A model generated the notes under the pieces. It did no database searches and was not told where the DNA came from. It saw nothing but the letters and a program-made list of their open reading frames with translations. A stretch of DNA of 61,639 nt from Tepidiphilus sp. J10. Lineage in GTDB: Bacteria > Pseudomonadota > Gammaproteobacteria > Burkholderiales > Thiobacillaceae. A program made the translations under genes and the position numbers. The stretch covers positions 1-61,639 of the forward strand of contig CAMDGQ010000015.1 of assembly GCA_945897955.1 (NCBI GenBank), in the 5' to 3' direction. Shown piece after piece: positions 33,344-43,156 of this stretch (the first letter of the stretch is position 1; each line of letters starts with the position of its first letter).

Positions 33344-33814
33344 ATGTTGAAGAAAACCGCTTTCAGCCTCGTATTGCTTGCCGCCTCCACCTTCGCCATT
33401 GCAGCAGATGTCGCCTATCCGGAGAAATTCCGTGACTGGAAACACGTCAAGTCGATGGTGCTGAATCAAGGCCATCCGCTGTTCGAGGCGGTTGGCGGCA
33501 TGCACCATATCTACGCCAACCCGAAGGCCCTGGCCGGTTACAAGGCGGGCAAGTTCGCCGATGGCGCGGTCATTGTGTTCGATTTGTTCGAGGCGATCGA
33601 CAAGGACAACGCAGTCTCGGAGGGCGCGCGCAAGGCAGTGGTCGTGATGGCGAAGGACAAGCGCAAATTCAAGGCGACCGACGGCTGGGGTTATCAGGTG
33701 TTCGACCCGAAGAGCGGGAAGGGCGGGCTTGATGCCAAGGCGCAGGCCGATTGCCATGCCTGCCATGTTTCGCAGAAGAACAAGGACTATGTGTTCAGCG
33801 CCCCGCGCGACTGA
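33344..33814 (+). CDS. Cytochrome P460 family protein
   Basis: The 156-residue exported protein has signal peptide MLKKTAFSLVLLAASTFAIA, and its only c-type heme site is CHACH (Cys137, Cys140, His141) near the C-terminus. The motif position and the size match cytochrome P460. That enzyme oxidises hydroxylamine (to N2O) or binds NO via a Lys-crosslinked heme. ATG 33344 follows a CAGGAGA site; an upstream start at 33293 is rejected. The divergent MarR regulator probably controls it. The physiological substrate is unknown, but nitrogen-oxide detoxification is likely. Confidence 0.82.
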   Translation: MLKKTAFSLVLLAASTFAIAADVAYPEKFRDWKHVKSMVLNQGHPLFEAVGGMHHIYANPKALAGYKAGKFADGAVIVFDLFEAIDKDNAVSEGARKAVVVMAKDKRKFKATDGWGYQVFDPKSGKGGLDAKAQADCHACHVSQKNKDYVFSAPRD

Positions 33815-33839
33815 GCAACAGGTTCGCGCTCGTCCCGAG

Positions 33840-35102
33840 TCAGATATCGATGTCTTCGGACCAGATCAGGGCGCTGACGTGGGCAAGGTTGACCTTGTCG
33901 GGGTCGAGACCGATTTCGCCGGCGCTTGCGGCGATGGCGGCCTGGTCGAAGTGTTCGCAGGCGAGCGCCAGCTTGATGTAGGGCGCGTAAATGCCGCTGC
34001 GTCGGGTCAAGGCATCGACCACCGCCTGCGGCAGGTTCAGTCCCGCCAGCGCCTGCGTCATCGGAATATTGAGCAGTGCATCGAGTAGAGAAAAGATGCC
34101 GACGATGAACAGGCCGTCGCGTTCACCCGGCTTCAGCTTCTCATGGCCCAGTATTTCGACGAAACGTGCGCGCACCAGCGCGTTGCGCAACAGCGTCTGG
34201 CTGCGTGGATCAAGCTTGCCGCCGGTGAACAGCAACAACGTCAGCCAGCGATAGATTTGATCGTGGCCGAGCAGGATCAAGGCGTGGCCGATGGACTCGA
34301 TGGTGCGGCGCAGGCCGATGGCCGGGGAGTTGATATAGCGCAGCAAGCGGTAAGACAGGGCCGGGTCGAGCTTGAAGCTCTTTTCGATCTCGGAAAACTC
34401 GGCCTTGTTCTTGACCAGATTGAGCAATTCCATGACGCGCATGCCGCTGCTGTCCAGGCGGTTGGCGGCAGCGTCCTGCGGAAAAGTGTAGTAATAGCCC
34501 TGAAACAGGTTGAACGAGAGCTTGCGACAGGCCGCATGGACTTCCGGCGTATCGACCTGAGTAGCGATCAGGTGCGGCTTTCTGCCCGGACCGCCCAGGC
34601 AATGAACCACCTCGGCGGCGAGTGCCATGGCTTCGTAACGCGTGGTATCAAGACGGACATAGCGGCAGTAGGCGGTCAGCTCCTGGTTTCCGGCGGGATC
34701 GTCGAGGGCCAGTTGCACGCCGTCGTGCGCCAGTTTTTCCATGCGTGCGATCAGTGCGGGCGTGACGCGCTCGGGATGCAGCGCCACGACGACCTTGTCC
34801 TTCGGCAGTTGCTCGATCAGCGGGCTATGCAATGTCTCGGCGCCGATGCCGAGAAAGGTGAGCTTGTTGCCTAGCGCACGCTGGAAAGCAAGATCGATTG
34901 CGCTGCTCAGCAGCCATTCGTCCTCCGCCTGCTGCTGCGACCCGGCGCCGGGCAGGAAGCCCGGGTCCGATTCTGTTTGCTCGCGACGTTTCAGCTCATA
35001 GCCGACGACGCCGTGGTCGCTGCTCAGAATCGGCTGTCGGGTCAGAAAGCGCTGCAGGCCGGCAATGCCGTTGACTGGCGCTGCGATTGGACTTGCAGTC
35101 AT
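33840..35102 (-). CDS. EAL-like plus HDOD signalling protein (YuxH-like)
   Basis: The 420-residue protein pairs a degenerate EAL domain (about 15-200) with an HDOD domain (about 205-395). The EAL part opens 'LTRQPILSSDHGVVGYEL' but lacks the catalytic EAL/Glu set: the motif reads 'GYEL', and 'ALDDPAG' replaces the DDFG region. It is therefore probably a binding or regulatory module, not an active phosphodiesterase. HDOD shows 'LLNLVKNKAEFSEIEKSF' and 'LLRYINSPAIG'. Such proteins act in c-di-GMP-linked motility and adhesion control. Its start lies three bases after the end of the DUF1631 gene. Confidence 0.85.
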   Translation of the reverse strand: MTASPIAAPVNGIAGLQRFLTRQPILSSDHGVVGYELKRREQTESDPGFLPGAGSQQQAEDEWLLSSAIDLAFQRALGNKLTFLGIGAETLHSPLIEQLPKDKVVVALHPERVTPALIARMEKLAHDGVQLALDDPAGNQELTAYCRYVRLDTTRYEAMALAAEVVHCLGGPGRKPHLIATQVDTPEVHAACRKLSFNLFQGYYYTFPQDAAANRLDSSGMRVMELLNLVKNKAEFSEIEKSFKLDPALSYRLLRYINSPAIGLRRTIESIGHALILLGHDQIYRWLTLLLFTGGKLDPRSQTLLRNALVRARFVEILGHEKLKPGERDGLFIVGIFSLLDALLNIPMTQALAGLNLPQAVVDALTRRSGIYAPYIKLALACEHFDQAAIAASAGEIGLDPDKVNLAHVSALIWSEDIDI

Positions 35103-35105
35103 GCT

Positions 35106-37472
35106 TCAGCGGCTTTTCTGAAAATGTTCGAACACGTTGTTCACGGCGCGGTCGATCAGCGACACGTTGTCGATGACCAGCGCGCGGCCTTCGCGGAACT
35201 TGGCGGCCAGCCCCTGCGCGTTGATCGAAACCGCGCGCTGCCCCAGGCGATTGGTGAACAGGTAGGTTCCCTGCAGGGGGCTGATCCAGGCCAGTTTCGC
35301 CCGCAGCATGGAGTTGTCATCCTGCCGAAACTCGATCCAGACGCCCCGCTTCAGATCCTTGACCAGCGTATCGAAATGACTGTCGCGGGGTTCGTCCCAG
35401 GTACCGCCGTGGATATCGCCAATGGTGATTTCCTCGATGTCCGGCGAGATTTCCTGGGCTGCGGCGATTTCCCGCAGGAGTGCGTCATCGGGGACGATGG
35501 CTTCGGCAATGACCGGAATGTCCTCGAAATCGCGCGGCCCGAAAACCGGCTCCTTTTGCGCCGACAGATCAGGAATCTCGTCGCTCGGCGTCATGCCGAG
35601 CGAATCGGCATCGTCGTCGGCGGTCGATTGTTCGCCCCGGAAACCGGCTTTCACCGCAACTGCGTGGCATTTGACCAGATCGGAGAAGAAGGCATCGCGT
35701 GCAGTCTTGTCGAGACCGACCGCATGTATGCCGCCATCCAGGCGCTTCAGCAGACGCGGCAGCAATTCGATCAGCTTGCGGCGTTCATCCTTGTCGGACT
35801 TCGGCGTCAGGCTCCACAACAGGTCGTTCATGGTCGTCACGGCATCGTTCCACTCCGGGCTGCTCTCGCCCTTCCTGGCATGCAGTTCGGCGAGACGGCT
35901 TTCCCAGTGGCCGAGCAGAAAGTCGCGGATCGACGCCGGCGGCTTCTGATCGAGCAGGCTTGCCAGGACTGCGTCATGGGCGACAACCCGGGCGATTTCG
36001 AGTTGTTCGCGGTTGCGCAGAAATTGAGCGCTGCGCGTGGTCAGTTGATCGCTGACCTGCTTTTCATCCGCCAGGTAGGCCTGGAAATCGTTCAGTGCGT
36101 CGATGAACACATCCAGACCGTCCTCGAACTGGTTCAGGATGCGCTGCACGATCTGCTCGACTTTCCGGTAAAGACTGCTGTCATGGCCTTCGTCCGGATC
36201 CCAGCCCAGTGCGGCCTCGGCCAGTGCATCCAGCAGCCGGCGAGCCGGATGGGCCTTTTGCGAGAAGAATGACTTGTCCAGCATGGTCACCTTCAGCACC
36301 GGGATTTGCAGGCGGCCGATCATTGCCTTCATCGCATCCGGAATGCGGCTGTCGCCCAGGATGTAGTCGAAAACCAGCACCACAATATCCAGCGTGATGG
36401 CTTCCATCTGTCCCATCATGCCGGCGGCCTGCGTGTTTTTAAGCTCACGCAGTACATTGATGTGACCATCCGCCAGCAGGTTCGCGTTCAGCCTGCCGCT
36501 TCCCAGGCCTTCGAGCCGCCCATGCTGAATCTGGGTGAGGGCCTGAATCACCGCCGGATTGATGGCCGGCGCGTTCGACTGGCCGATGGCCTGGCCGGTC
36601 GCCGCGTCGATATCCAGGCTGCCGGGCAGCCCTTGCGGCATGGTCAGCCCCCCCATTCCGGGCATGGCGGGATAGCCCGCGCCGGCGCGGCCAAAGGTCA
36701 TCAGTTGCTGCAGCATCGCGAACATGTCCTGTCCGCTGTTTGCACCGGTAGTGAAACTGCCGGCCTGCGCATCCGGGCCTGGCGTTGCCATCGTGTTGCC
36801 GGCGGCAGCGGGAGCGGTTGCGGGCGCCGATGTCGGGCGCGTCATGCCGACGCGGATGGTCGGCAATACATTGTGTTCGACCAGATGGCGATTGACCTCC
36901 TGGTAGGCCGTGCGCACCTTGGCCGGGAAAAGCTTGTTGATGCGGGTGACCAGCAGCAGCTTGATCTTGACGCGCGCGTTCTGCGTCTTCAGCGCGTCGA
37001 GCAGCGCCGCGCCGATTGCGTCCGGCCCGAGCGGGATCTGCTCGGTTTTCAGGTCGGGTTCGTTGAGCAGCACGCCCATGCGTTTGCCCAGACCAAACAG
37101 CTCTTCGCCACAGGTGTTGGCGATGGCGTTGGCGATGGTGTTGGCGGCCAGCGATTCTTCCAGATCGTCCGGTTCCAGCAGGCTCAGATTGGACAGATCG
37201 AGGTTGCGGATGCCGGACTCGTTGCGAACCCGGTGCTTGGCCTCGTTGAAACGGGTAAAGAAGTGTTTTCTGAATGCGCTTGCGATCAACGGACCCTTGT
37301 CCCGCGCCAGTTCCATGCTGTCCATGTTCAGGCTGTACATCTCCTGGGATGGCACTTTTCCGGCCGACTCGGTCAACTCGGCAGCCACGCGCGCCAAGGT
37401 TTGCGCAAGGTCTTCCGATAGCCGCGCGGCGATCATGTCGCGGCAACTATCCAGCATTGCGGTTTCAGACAT
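35106..37472 (-). CDS. DUF1631 family protein
   Basis: This 788-residue, mostly helical cytoplasmic protein has '[21 protein letters not shown]' (split as [11 protein letters not shown] and ASAFRKHF) near the start, '[21 protein letters not shown]' in the middle and a C-terminal part near 690-770 ('[21 protein letters not shown]', PilZ-like beta strands). DUF1631 proteins are found mainly in proteobacteria and have been linked to c-di-GMP or surface behaviour; a C-terminal PilZ-like fold would fit. ATG 37472 is chosen because GGAGA precedes it. It is transcribed with the EAL/HDOD gene. Confidence 0.8.
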   Translation of the reverse strand: MSETAMLDSCRDMIAARLSEDLAQTLARVAAELTESAGKVPSQEMYSLNMDSMELARDKGPLIASAFRKHFFTRFNEAKHRVRNESGIRNLDLSNLSLLEPDDLEESLAANTIANAIANTCGEELFGLGKRMGVLLNEPDLKTEQIPLGPDAIGAALLDALKTQNARVKIKLLLVTRINKLFPAKVRTAYQEVNRHLVEHNVLPTIRVGMTRPTSAPATAPAAAGNTMATPGPDAQAGSFTTGANSGQDMFAMLQQLMTFGRAGAGYPAMPGMGGLTMPQGLPGSLDIDAATGQAIGQSNAPAINPAVIQALTQIQHGRLEGLGSGRLNANLLADGHINVLRELKNTQAAGMMGQMEAITLDIVVLVFDYILGDSRIPDAMKAMIGRLQIPVLKVTMLDKSFFSQKAHPARRLLDALAEAALGWDPDEGHDSSLYRKVEQIVQRILNQFEDGLDVFIDALNDFQAYLADEKQVSDQLTTRSAQFLRNREQLEIARVVAHDAVLASLLDQKPPASIRDFLLGHWESRLAELHARKGESSPEWNDAVTTMNDLLWSLTPKSDKDERRKLIELLPRLLKRLDGGIHAVGLDKTARDAFFSDLVKCHAVAVKAGFRGEQSTADDDADSLGMTPSDEIPDLSAQKEPVFGPRDFEDIPVIAEAIVPDDALLREIAAAQEISPDIEEITIGDIHGGTWDEPRDSHFDTLVKDLKRGVWIEFRQDDNSMLRAKLAWISPLQGTYLFTNRLGQRAVSINAQGLAAKFREGRALVIDNVSLIDRAVNNVFEHFQKSR

Positions 37473-37668
37473 CCATTCATCTCCAGACAGGCCACTGTGC
37501 ACAGTGATGCGCCATTCAAGCCACCGCTCCGCATCAACAACGGAGTACGCCGCCTATTTTCGACCAAAAAAAGCTTCCTTGCCCGCAAAGCGGCAAAGCT
37601 GTTGTCAAGCCTTGTATGACGCGTCGGCTTGGCCCATCCTCGCGCACTTTTCCGACGACGATATTGCC

Positions 37669-39963
37669 ATGACGCACGCCATAGAAACCCGTATCGCCGA
37701 AGAACTTCATGTTCACCCAGGCCAGATTGCCGCCGCTGTGGCGCTGCTCGATGACGGCGCCACGGTGCCGTTCGTCGCGCGCTATCGCAAGGAGGCCACC
37801 GGCGGTCTCGACGACAGCCAGTTGCGGTTGCTGGAAGAACGCCTGGGTTATCTGCGCGAACTGGAAGATCGCCGCGCGGCGGTCATCGCCAGCATCGACG
37901 AGCAGGGCAGGCTGACGCCCGAGTTGCGCGCCGAGCTCCTCGCCGCCGACACCAAACAACGACTGGAAGACCTTTATCTGCCTTACAAACCAAAGCGTCG
38001 GACCAAGGCGCAGATTGCGCGCGAGGCAGGCCTCGGCCCGCTGGCGGAAAAACTGCTGGCCGACCCGATGCTGGCGCCGGAAATCGAAGCCGCCGTCTTC
38101 ATCAACGCCGACCTCGGCGTACCGGACGTGAAAGCGGCCCTCGACGGCGCGCGCCAGATCCTGATGGAACAATTCGCCGAGGATGCCGCGTTGATCAAAC
38201 GCCTGCGCGCCCATCTGCGCGACAACGGCCGCGTCGTGTCGCGCCTGATCGAAGGCAAGGAAACCGAAGGCCAGAAATTCCGCGACTGGTTCGCGTTCGA
38301 CGAGGCCTGGACGGCGATGCCATCGCACCGCGCGCTGGCGCTGTTTCGGGGGCGCAACGAAGGCATCCTGTCAGTCGCGGTCAAATTGCCGGAAGAACTC
38401 GCCGAACTGCCGACCAGCCCTTGCGAGTCGCACATCGCCGCGCATTTCGGCCTCTCCGACCAGGGTCGTCCGGGCGACAAATGGCTGCTCGACACGGTGC
38501 GCTGGGCCTGGAAAGTGAAGCTGTCGCTGCATCTCGAACTGGATTTGATGAACGCCTTGTTCGAGCGCGCCGAAATCGAGGCCATCCGCGTCTTCGCCGG
38601 CAACCTGAAAGACCTGTTGCTGGCCGCGCCGGCCGGGCCGAGGGTGGTGATCGGCCTCGATCCGGGCATCCGCACCGGCGTCAAGGTCGCGGTTGTCGAT
38701 CGCACCGGCAAGGTGCTCGATACCGCCGTGATCTACCCGCACGAGCCGCGCAACGACTGGAACGGCTCGCTTGCCACGCTCGCCAGACTCGCCGGCCGGC
38801 ACGGCGCCGAACTGATCAGCATCGGCAACGGCACCGCCAGTCGCGAGACCGACAAACTGGCGGCCGAACTGATGAGCCAGCATCCTGAACTCGGCCTGAT
38901 CAAGGCCACGGTCAGCGAAGCCGGTGCGTCGGTCTATTCCGCCTCGGAACTGGCCGCGCGCGAGTTTCCGAACATGGATGTCACGCTGCGCGGCGCAGTT
39001 TCAATCGCCCGCCGCCTGCAAGACCCGCTCGCCGAACTGGTCAAGATCGAGCCGAAAGCCATCGGCGTCGGCCAGTACCAGCACGACCTCGGACAGGCCA
39101 AGCTCGGCCAGGCGCTGGAAGCCGTGGTGGAAGATTGCGTCAACGCGGTCGGCGTCGATGTGAATACCGCCTCCGCCGCGCTGCTGACCCGCGTATCCGG
39201 CCTCAACACCACGCTGGCCAACCAGATCGTCGCGCATCGCGATGCCAACGGCCCGTTCGTCAACCGCGAAGCCCTGAAACAGGTGTCGCGTCTGGGCCCG
39301 AAAACCTTCGAGCTGGCCGCCGGCTTCCTGCGCGTGCCGGCCGGCGACAATCCGCTCGACGCCTCCTCGGTGCATCCAGAGGCATATCCGGTGGTGCGGC
39401 GCATCCTGGCCGACCTGAAACTGGACATGAAAGGCGTGATCGGCAATGCCGATGTGCTGAAGCGGCTCGATGCCGGCAAGTACGTCGATGACCGCTTCGG
39501 CCTGCCAACCGTGCGCGACATCCTGAAGGAGCTGGAAAAACCCGGCCGCGACCCGCGTCCGGCATTCAGGACGGCTGCCTTCCAGGACGGCGTCAACGAT
39601 CTGAAAGACCTGCAACCCGGCATGCGGCTTGAGGGTGTTGTTACCAACGTCACCAATTTCGGCGCCTTCGTCGATATCGGCGTGCATCAGGATGGTCTGG
39701 TCCACATCTCCGCGCTGTCGGAAAAATTCGTCAAAGACCCGCGCGACGTGGTCAAGGCCGGCGCCATCGTCAAGGTCAAGGTGCTGGAAGTAGATGTCCA
39801 GCGCAAACGCATCGCGTTGACCATGCGCATGCAGGACGAGGTGCCCGCCGCCAGGCCGGCCGCCGCGCCGATGCCGCGCGGACGACACAATCCCGGCAAA
39901 GCGCCGGAAGCGGCGGCCGGCGCGCTGGCGGACGCGCTGAAACGGGCGATCACGCGGAACTGA
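37669..39963 (+). CDS. tex: Tex, S1-domain transcription accessory protein
   Basis: The 764-residue protein begins [13 protein letters not shown]. It contains the Tex N-terminal helical region ('[20 protein letters not shown]'), a YqgF-like RNase H fold ('[18 protein letters not shown]'), helix-hairpin-helix elements ('[17 protein letters not shown]'), and a C-terminal S1 RNA-binding domain (about 645-720, '[17 protein letters not shown]'). Tex is a conserved nucleic-acid-binding factor linked to transcription and toxin-gene regulation. An earlier in-frame start lies inside the antisense DUF1631 gene and is rejected. It ends in a low-complexity basic tail. Confidence 0.93.
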   Translation: MTHAIETRIAEELHVHPGQIAAAVALLDDGATVPFVARYRKEATGGLDDSQLRLLEERLGYLRELEDRRAAVIASIDEQGRLTPELRAELLAADTKQRLEDLYLPYKPKRRTKAQIAREAGLGPLAEKLLADPMLAPEIEAAVFINADLGVPDVKAALDGARQILMEQFAEDAALIKRLRAHLRDNGRVVSRLIEGKETEGQKFRDWFAFDEAWTAMPSHRALALFRGRNEGILSVAVKLPEELAELPTSPCESHIAAHFGLSDQGRPGDKWLLDTVRWAWKVKLSLHLELDLMNALFERAEIEAIRVFAGNLKDLLLAAPAGPRVVIGLDPGIRTGVKVAVVDRTGKVLDTAVIYPHEPRNDWNGSLATLARLAGRHGAELISIGNGTASRETDKLAAELMSQHPELGLIKATVSEAGASVYSASELAAREFPNMDVTLRGAVSIARRLQDPLAELVKIEPKAIGVGQYQHDLGQAKLGQALEAVVEDCVNAVGVDVNTASAALLTRVSGLNTTLANQIVAHRDANGPFVNREALKQVSRLGPKTFELAAGFLRVPAGDNPLDASSVHPEAYPVVRRILADLKLDMKGVIGNADVLKRLDAGKYVDDRFGLPTVRDILKELEKPGRDPRPAFRTAAFQDGVNDLKDLQPGMRLEGVVTNVTNFGAFVDIGVHQDGLVHISALSEKFVKDPRDVVKAGAIVKVKVLEVDVQRKRIALTMRMQDEVPAARPAAAPMPRGRHNPGKAPEAAAGALADALKRAITRN

Positions 39964-40035
39964 CCGGCTCGCCCAATGCGCTCGGCCCTGGCGGCAAGGT
40001 CAGGCCAGGACACGACCAGAAAATCCGGGCTTCCG

Positions 40036-40872
40036 CTACAAGGCCAGCGCCCGCGCGTGAAACGCCAGATGCTCGCCGATGAAGCTGGCGATGAAATGGT
40101 AGCTGTGGTCGTAGTCGGGCTGCATGCGCAGCGTCAGAGGCTGACCGTGCGCGGCGCAGGCGGCTTGCAGGTTTTGCGGATACAACTGCTCGGCGAGGAA
40201 TTCGTCGCCGGTGCCGTGATCGATTAGTGCCGGTGGCAGCGATGCGCCGGCTTCGACCAGGCGGGTCGCGTCGTATGCGTCCCAGGCTTTGCGGTCATCG
40301 CCCAGATAGGCCGTGAAGCAGCCCCGGCCCCAGGGCGCGACGACCGGATTGCAGATTGGCGCGAAGGCGGAAACCGAGCGGTAGCGGCCCGGATTCTTCA
40401 ACGCGCAGATCAGCGCGCCGTGGCCGCCCATCGAGTGACCGCTGATGCCGGCGCGGCCGGGTATCACCGGGAAATTCGCCTCGATCAGCGCCGGCAGTTC
40501 CTGCGTGACGTAGTCGTACATCCGGTAATGCGTCGCCCACGGCGCTTGCGTCGCGTTGACGTAGAAGCCTGCGCCCTTGCCCAGGTCGTAGCGTTCCGGC
40601 ACATCCGGCACCGCTTCGCCGCGCGGGCTGGTATCGGGCATCACCAGAATCAGCCCCAGTTCGGCGCAATAGCGCTGCGCCCCGGCCTTCACCCGCACGT
40701 TGTCGTCGGTGCAGGTCAGGCCGGACAGCCAGTACACCACCGGCAGTTTCTCGCTGGCAGTCTGCGGCGGCAGATAGACCGAAAAGGTCATCTCGCAGTT
40801 GCAGCTTGCCGAGGCGTGCTGCCAGCGTTCCAGCCAGCCGCCGAATTCCTTGATGCGTTCAATGCGTTGCAT
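40036..40872 (-). CDS. S-formylglutathione hydrolase
   Basis: The 278-residue serine hydrolase has catalytic Ser147 in GISGHSMGGHGAL and late Asp/His in 'DHGTGDEFL' and 'YDHSYHFIASF'. The block 'YWLSGLTCTDDN' is typical of this family. It hydrolyses S-formylglutathione to formate and glutathione, the last step of glutathione-dependent formaldehyde oxidation. The adjacent class III alcohol dehydrogenase (gap eight bases) makes its substrate, so the two form one operon. Confidence 0.94.
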   Translation of the reverse strand: MQRIERIKEFGGWLERWQHASASCNCEMTFSVYLPPQTASEKLPVVYWLSGLTCTDDNVRVKAGAQRYCAELGLILVMPDTSPRGEAVPDVPERYDLGKGAGFYVNATQAPWATHYRMYDYVTQELPALIEANFPVIPGRAGISGHSMGGHGALICALKNPGRYRSVSAFAPICNPVVAPWGRGCFTAYLGDDRKAWDAYDATRLVEAGASLPPALIDHGTGDEFLAEQLYPQNLQAACAAHGQPLTLRMQPDYDHSYHFIASFIGEHLAFHARALAL

Positions 40873-40880
40873 GGCCCACC

Positions 40881-41990
40881 TCAGAAAATGATCACCGAAC
40901 GGATGCTCTTGCCTTCATGCATCAGGTCGAACGCGTGGTTGATGTCTTCCAGCGGCATGGTGTGGGTGACCAGGCGGTCGAGTTCGATCTTGCCCTGCAT
41001 GTAGTTTTCAACGTAGCCGGGCAACTGCGAACGGCCTTTGACGCCGCCGAACGCGGTGCCTTTCCAGGTGCGGCCGACCACCAGATTGAACGGCCGCGTG
41101 CGGATTTCCTGACCGGCGCCGGCGACGCCGATGACGGTGGAAACGCCCCAGCCCATGTGGGTGCATTCGAGCGCGTCGCGCATCACGTTGACATTGCCGA
41201 TACATTCGAACGAGTAATCGACGCCGCCGTTGGTGATTTCACGGATGTATTCCGAGATCGAGCCGCCTACCTCGCGCGGATTGATGAAGTCGGTGGCGCC
41301 GAGTGCCTTCGCCATTTCGAACTTGTCCGGATTCAGGTCGATCGCCAGGATGCGCCCGGCCTTGGCCATCACCGCGCCTTGCACGACGGAGAGGCCGATG
41401 CCGCCGAGGCCGAACACCGCTACGGTCGAGCCTGGTTCGACTTTCGCTGTGTTGAGCACCGCGCCGATGCCGGTGGTGACGCCGCAGCCGAGCAGGCAGA
41501 CCTTGTCCAGCGGCGCCGCCGGATTGATCCTGGCGAGCGCGATTTCCGGCACCACGGTGTACTCGGAGAAGGTGGAACAGCCCATGTAATGGAAGATCGG
41601 CACGCCGTTCTTCGAGAAGCGGCGCGTGCCATCGGGCATGTAGCCGGTCCAGACGGTGGCGGCGATCGACTGGCACAGGTTGGTTTTCGGCGACGCGCAG
41701 TATTCGCAATGACCGCATTCCGGGATGTACAGCGGAATGACATGGTCGCCCGGCTTCAGCGTCTTCACGCCCGGCCCGCACTCGACCACGACACAACCGC
41801 CTTCATGGCCCAGGATGCACGGAAACGCGCCTTCCGGATCGTCGCCGGACAAGGTGAAGGCATCGGTATGGCAGACGCCGCTGGCGACCACTTTCAGCAA
41901 AACCTCGCCTTCGCGCGGACCTTCGACATCGACCTCCTCGATGGTCAGCGGCTTTTTCGGTTCCCAGGCTACGGCTGCACGGGCTTTCAT
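40881..41990 (-). CDS. S-(hydroxymethyl)glutathione dehydrogenase, class III alcohol dehydrogenase
   Basis: The 369-residue zinc dehydrogenase has catalytic zinc residues in '[12 protein letters not shown]' and '[10 protein letters not shown]', structural zinc cysteines in '[16 protein letters not shown]', and a Rossmann motif '[14 protein letters not shown]'. It oxidises S-hydroxymethylglutathione with NAD+ and may also reduce S-nitrosoglutathione. ATG 41990 is preceded by GGAGTC. The upstream 188-base region is shared with a divergent cytochrome gene. Confidence 0.95.
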   Translation of the reverse strand: MKARAAVAWEPKKPLTIEEVDVEGPREGEVLLKVVASGVCHTDAFTLSGDDPEGAFPCILGHEGGCVVVECGPGVKTLKPGDHVIPLYIPECGHCEYCASPKTNLCQSIAATVWTGYMPDGTRRFSKNGVPIFHYMGCSTFSEYTVVPEIALARINPAAPLDKVCLLGCGVTTGIGAVLNTAKVEPGSTVAVFGLGGIGLSVVQGAVMAKAGRILAIDLNPDKFEMAKALGATDFINPREVGGSISEYIREITNGGVDYSFECIGNVNVMRDALECTHMGWGVSTVIGVAGAGQEIRTRPFNLVVGRTWKGTAFGGVKGRSQLPGYVENYMQGKIELDRLVTHTMPLEDINHAFDLMHEGKSIRSVIIF

Positions 41991-42091
41991 GGGCGACTCC
42001 TTGATTGGTCATGGGGGTTTATGTGGCGCCCGCATTGCACGGGCCGCGGCCGGAAATGATGCCGCAACACGTCCGACCCGGCTACCGGCTT

Positions 42092-42104
42092 TGTTCCGGG
42101 AACA
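42092..42104. promoter_or_regulatory. Palindrome TGTTCCgGGAACA between adh and cytochrome genes
   Basis: A perfect 6-bp inverted repeat with a one-base centre lies in the divergent promoter region, about 100 bases from adh and 75 from the cytochrome start. It could be an operator; no regulator gene lies next to it. Confidence 0.45.
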
Positions 42105-42116
42105 CAACTCGCGCGA

Positions 42117-42133
42117 ATTAATTTCCCTTTAAT
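42117..42133 (+). promoter_or_regulatory. PmrA/QseB-type box upstream of the DUF1924 cytochrome
   Basis: ATTAAT-TTCCC-TTTAAT fits HTTAAD-N5-HTTAAD, the direct-repeat box bound by PmrA/BasR/QseB-type OmpR regulators. It ends 45 bases before the start codon at 42179. A second box of the same form stands at 43092. Confidence 0.65.
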
Positions 42134-42178
42134 CCACGCGGGAAACACTGCCGCCGCTCCCACTATCAAGAGACGGCC

Positions 42179-42559
42179 ATGAATAACCTGCTGCTATACC
42201 TTGTTCTGCTGAGCGCCATGCCGGCTTCAGCCAACTCCGTCAGCGCTGATTTGCTGGCCGCTTACCGCGCCGAGGCGGGCAAACCTCTGAGCGCCGCGCA
42301 AGGCGAACAGCTGTTCCGAGCCCGCCACGGCGAAACGGGTTGCACGTCCTGCCATACCGACAACGCCAAATCCATCGGCAAACATGCCAAAACCGGCAAG
42401 TCGATCGAACCCCTGGCGCCGATTGCCAATCCAGCCCGCCTGAGCGACCAGGCCAAGGTCGAGAAATGGTTCAGGCGCAACTGCAACGATGTGCTCAAAC
42501 GCGCCTGCACGGCGCAGGAAAAGGGCGATTTCGTGGCTTATCTGTTATCCATCAAGTAA
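42179..42559 (+). CDS. DUF1924-type monoheme cytochrome c
   Basis: The 126-residue protein has signal peptide MNNLLLYLVLLSAMPASA and one heme site, CTSCH (Cys55, Cys58, His59), with a distal Met or Lys not obvious. The tail 'EKWFRRNCNDVLKRACTAQEKG' (split as EKWFRRNCNDV and RACTAQEKGDF) is typical of DUF1924. In related bacteria such genes sit in a unit with a diheme cytochrome c and often a cytochrome b561 and a QseBC-like system. Here the diheme gene follows, but no b561 is visible nearby. Role: periplasmic electron transfer. Confidence 0.85.
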   Translation: MNNLLLYLVLLSAMPASANSVSADLLAAYRAEAGKPLSAAQGEQLFRARHGETGCTSCHTDNAKSIGKHAKTGKSIEPLAPIANPARLSDQAKVEKWFRRNCNDVLKRACTAQEKGDFVAYLLSIK

Positions 42560-42569
42560 GGAACCCGGC

Positions 42570-43064
42570 ATGAAGACAAACCTTTTTCTGGTCAGCGTAA
42601 TTTCACTTCTGTCCGCTGCTGCTTTCGGCGCAACCGACAACGATAAATATGGCGGTGAAAATCGCGGCAAGCCCCTTCTGCCGGCGCAGTCGGACACGCT
42701 CTGGCAAAAGGAGTGTGGCTCCTGCCACATTGCATACTCGCCCGGTCTGTTGCCGGCCGAATCCTGGCGCAAGGTCATGGCGAATCTGGCCAGCCATTTC
42801 GGCAGCGACGCGTCGCTGACAGCGCAGGAAAACCACGCCATCACCGATTTTCTCGTTGCCAACGCTTCCAATCGCTGGCGGGCGCCGACCGCGCCGGATC
42901 GCATCACCGAGACAGCCTGGTTCCAGCGCAAGCACGACAGCCACGAGGTTCGACCGGAGATCTGGTTGCGTGCGGCGGTGAAGAGCCGGGCCAATTGCGC
43001 CGCCTGTCATCCGGGCGCGGAAAACGGCGATTTCGAGGAAAGCCGCATCCGGATTCCGCGTTGA
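42570..43064 (+). CDS. Diheme cytochrome c
   Basis: The 164-residue exported protein has heme sites CGSCH (Cys49, Cys52, His53) and CAACH (Cys143, Cys146, His147). A signal peptide (about 1-20) precedes 'DKYGGENRGKPLL'. The start at ATG 42570 follows TAAGGAA; an upstream frame from 42489 overlaps the preceding gene and is rejected. It is co-transcribed with the DUF1924 cytochrome (gap ten bases). Partner proteins and direction of electron flow are unknown. Confidence 0.87.
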   Translation: MKTNLFLVSVISLLSAAAFGATDNDKYGGENRGKPLLPAQSDTLWQKECGSCHIAYSPGLLPAESWRKVMANLASHFGSDASLTAQENHAITDFLVANASNRWRAPTAPDRITETAWFQRKHDSHEVRPEIWLRAAVKSRANCAACHPGAENGDFEESRIRIPR

Positions 43065-43091
43065 TCCCAAGGCGGCTGATCTCTTTCCAAC

Positions 43092-43108
43092 CTTAAGGTC
43101 CGATTAAT
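43092..43108 (+). promoter_or_regulatory. PmrA/QseB-type box upstream of the hemolysin/acyl-ligase run
   Basis: CTTAAG-GTCCG-ATTAAT fits HTTAAD-N5-HTTAAD exactly. A -10-like TAAAGT lies at 43119-43124, ten bases downstream, which is the usual geometry for activation by this regulator class. The gene at 43157 starts 49 bases after the box. Confidence 0.7.
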
Positions 43109-43118
43109 CTCCGCTCAA

Positions 43119-43124
43119 TAAAGT
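43119..43124 (+). promoter_or_regulatory. Candidate -10 element TAAAGT
   Basis: It matches four of six positions of TATAAT. No good -35 is present at the right distance; the second half-site of the PmrA-like box covers that place, which fits an activator-dependent promoter. Confidence 0.4.
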
Positions 43125-43156
43125 GCCTGACATATCCCTGATACGAGGTTTGTCCG

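Noticed and set aside
33182-33766. N-terminal extension of the MarR frame to 390 codons.
   Set aside because: It would run through the promoter region and the antisense of cytochrome P460. The normal MarR start is at 33181.
37669-39963. Longer Tex frame starting at 36910.
   Set aside because: The first 253 codons are antisense to DUF1631 and lack Tex similarity. The normal start is MTHAIETRI at 37669.
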